Assembly (NCBI GenBank): GCA_922989275.2
Contig: OV277858.1
Location: 13,776,227 to 13,840,226 of the forward strand
From: Gari tellinella
Lineage: Eukaryota > Mollusca > Bivalvia > Cardiida > Psammobiidae
DNA: 64,000 nucleotides
Direction: 5' to 3'
Part shown: positions 61,641-64,000 of the stretch, piece by piece
Position numbering within the stretch: the stretch's first letter is position 1
How the letters are laid out: the number at the start of each line of letters is the position of its first letter
Translations under genes and position numbers: made by a program
The notes under the pieces: model-generated
What the model was told of the DNA's origin: nothing
What the model saw: the letters and a program-made list of their open reading frames with translations, nothing else
The model's database searches: none

Positions 61641-63893
61641 AGTGGCACGGTTCGTTCTGGTGTTATGAACAGCCCAATAGTGAAACTCTACCCACTTGAA
61701 GTTATAGAATAGTAACGGATGACTAGAAACAATTGTAATTAAAATTCAGTGGCAGGAAAGTTTAATTTTCTTCCAAAGCTTTATTACTTCAATTCAAAAG
61801 ACTGTGATAGATGAGATTTAGCGAAAAAGATGAATATTGTGATAAAATTGAGTGATAAGTTAGAAATTAATAATTGGATTAAACGAAGGGCATGCACATT
61901 TTTCTAATTCCTTTATGCAGTAAATGTTGCAAATATTTAGAGGCCCAGAGTATGTCGGGAACGCGTAACACCGACCGATGTCGTGGCGCAACTACCTATA
62001 CGTCGCACGTACTTACGTCATATACGTGAGGTTTCATAGAATAAACAAGTTTGAGTGTTTGAGAACAAGATGAAGTAAAGGAAGTAATCGGTAAATAAAG
62101 AAGTATTGAATTTGAGAAGTTAACCAGTTATTACTCATCCGACAGTTTTTATCTATCTGTTCAAGTCTTGCATAGACATCTACCACTACAAGTTCTCTAA
62201 GTTGTACATCAGATACAGTTTCCATAACACGTTTTTATTCCTTATTTATATTTTCAGTCTCTTGTTTTGTAACAAGTGCAGGTTTTCTATCCTGTACATC
62301 ATCCTATTTTTTTTCAATTACTCTAGTCAACATTATATTAATCTGCACGTTTGATGCAGACGAAAAGCTTTTAGAATTTTTTAATATCCTCTGTGTGCTT
62401 AAATCTAAATTTAGTTTTAACCATTTTGTTTTTACAGAGACAAATTCATTGTTTTATATATAAAACTATCTTAGAGTCAAACGATAGAAACCTAGGGACA
62501 TAAGCTTTAAACAAGCTTAGAGTTAAATGATTTGCTTCTAGCATTGTTAAATACATACTCATTGTGAATTACAATGTAATTAAAATGGATAACAATGTAA
62601 CCATGGTGGATTACAATGTAACCACAGTGTGAAAAATGTTTTAAAATATAGCAGTGTTGCTACAAAAATGCTAAAGCAATGGTTAAGCAAGATGAAAAAA
62701 TATCAGCAAACTTCTCTTATGTTGTTATTGCATTTTACTATATCTTAGATCTACAAAATAACTTGTAGTGGAAGATGTCTATGAGTGACTTGAACATATA
62801 TAAATAACAACGATCAGACAAACATAGTTGTTATAAAATGGACTATTTGAATGCTGTGTCAGACATAGAGTCAGATACACAATCCATTTGAGCAGAAACA
62901 AAATAAAGAATCGCACTGTTTACAAGATAAAAACGGGTATGCAAAAATTCACAGATTTCACAAAAAACACACTTGTATAATGTGGTATTACTGGGTTTGC
63001 TGTGTGGCAGCTGCTTTGTAAAACATGGAAACACATAGACAGCAATGCAGAGACAAATCTTGTCAATAATTAACTACCACCACAATGTCCACCTAAGAAA
63101 GAATCAGATCCATTCAAAACTTAAGGGAGTAGTATTACATGTTTAAACGCAGATCCATCAATGGTAGATGACATTTATTTGCCTTCATGCGTAAAACTAG
63201 TATATAGTCAGTATTCTTGCATGTTTTAGGTACATATAGCAAAAGGTAGATGTTACTTGTGTGTGGACATGTTTAAAACTAATGCATTGTGTGTATTCTT
63301 GCAACGGTTTGGGGTAAATAAGTACAGACAAATAATATACCGTTATGATTACAGGATGGGACAAAATTATAGGCATTATAATTATAGTGGATTATAAATA
63401 TTACGTATGGGGCTGATAGTAAGTTAAACAGTTTTGTGGGATTTGATTTCAAGGATGATGCAGAGAGATATAATAGTCTTAAAATTAAGGTACGCGCAAA
63501 ACAATCAGACGTGAGTGAAGCATAAACAACGACGTTGATAGAAGAAAGAACAGCACAGGTACTAAGTGCATATCAAAAAGAAGATTAAAGACACATACTT
63601 TTGTTTAATCAGTTTGTGTTTGTAAACGATCAACCACTTACGTGTGATATTGCTAGTTAACATATTTCAATATCCCACCAACATTCCTTACATTCCTGAG
63701 TAAACTTAGGTTTACTAAGGAATTTTTTTTTTCTACATTTTTAGACTGGGAAGACAATTCATGCTACACAGTTTTAGCAAACGATACATACGTTAATTCC
63801 TAGAGTCCATTAACTAATTTGATAAGTGTGTATTACAAGCAGGTAGATAAAATATCCTCCATATTGCAAAAGTATTTGCTAATCAGCTTTTAA

Positions 63894-64000
63894 GGGTGTT
63901 TCAATGTCATGACTTTGGGAATTTTTAAAAGTATATGAAAACACTCTATGATGGTTTTGTATTGAAGAGCTATTTAAGATGAATGATAAAATAGAAAAAG
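63894..64000. other. Unique sequence at right edge
   Basis: No match to other parts of the window and no frame of interest. Confidence 0.5.

Larger units (their letters stand above)
59830..63893 (+). repeat. Block beta, copy 3, right part
   Basis: Collinear with about 16640-21458, starting at the second LINE target copy. It lacks the short C insertion of beta 1 and has deletions within repeat A (about 60375) and elsewhere. Homology with beta 1 ends at about 63893 (CAGCTTTTA). Confidence 0.85.

Overview
The window looks like a gene-poor, repeat-rich stretch of an animal nuclear genome. It is AT-rich, with no bacterial-style gene packing. It holds LINE, Penelope-like and SINE remnants, several inverted-repeat (MITE-like) elements, and kilobase-scale GATA arrays. 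The mix of repeats suggests an invertebrate, most likely a lophotrochozoan such as a bivalve mollusc; this is inference from repeat content only. I find no intact host gene. Nearly every coding signal is a decayed mobile-element ORF. The best candidate for something else is a short membrane-protein-like ORF present in two duplicated copies.

Layout. 1-2517: minus-strand L1/Tx1-type LINE remnant. 2580-4500: tandem array with a period of about 150 bp. 4495-5440: first copy of a dispersed repeat (here A). 5475-5620: possible SINE remnant. 6672-8180: C2H2 zinc-finger pseudogene split by a 754-bp inverted-repeat element. 10167-11740: a second, truncated copy of that gene between 353-bp direct repeats. 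12353-14172: two Penelope-like GIY-YIG endonuclease remnants in opposite orientations, either side of a dispersed repeat (here C). 15269-15483: piggyBac-like MITE. 15484-21458: block beta, copy 1. 21631-22850: coiled-coil-like ORF remnant followed by an L2/CR1-like LINE fragment. 24861-36381 and 40723-51973: two direct copies of an 11-12 kb block (alpha), about 15.9 kb apart, each containing GATA/CATA arrays. 36382-37830: partial second beta. 38390-39690: inverted beta fragment. 51974-63893: third beta, interrupted by a 5.2-kb CR1-like LINE (54617-59829) that itself carries C in antisense.

Because alpha and beta occur in several copies, the window carries its own empty sites. A foldback element (F1/F3) is shared by two beta copies and so predates their duplication. 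A second one (F2), the CR1-like LINE and a short C insertion are each private to one copy. The LINE is flanked by an 8-bp duplication (CGTCACTA), and C landed in the LINE later.

No pathway or operon can be described. The most informative features are the foldback family packed with ACCGAT/ATCGGT hexamers, the two Penelope-like endonuclease relics, the duplicated zinc-finger fragment, the conserved short membrane ORF, the altered 2A-like motif in the CR1-like LINE, and the CRE-TATA motif cluster kept in both alpha copies. Repeat family letters (A, B, C, F) are labels used only in this annotation. Block edges and copy matches were read by eye and may be off by tens of bases.
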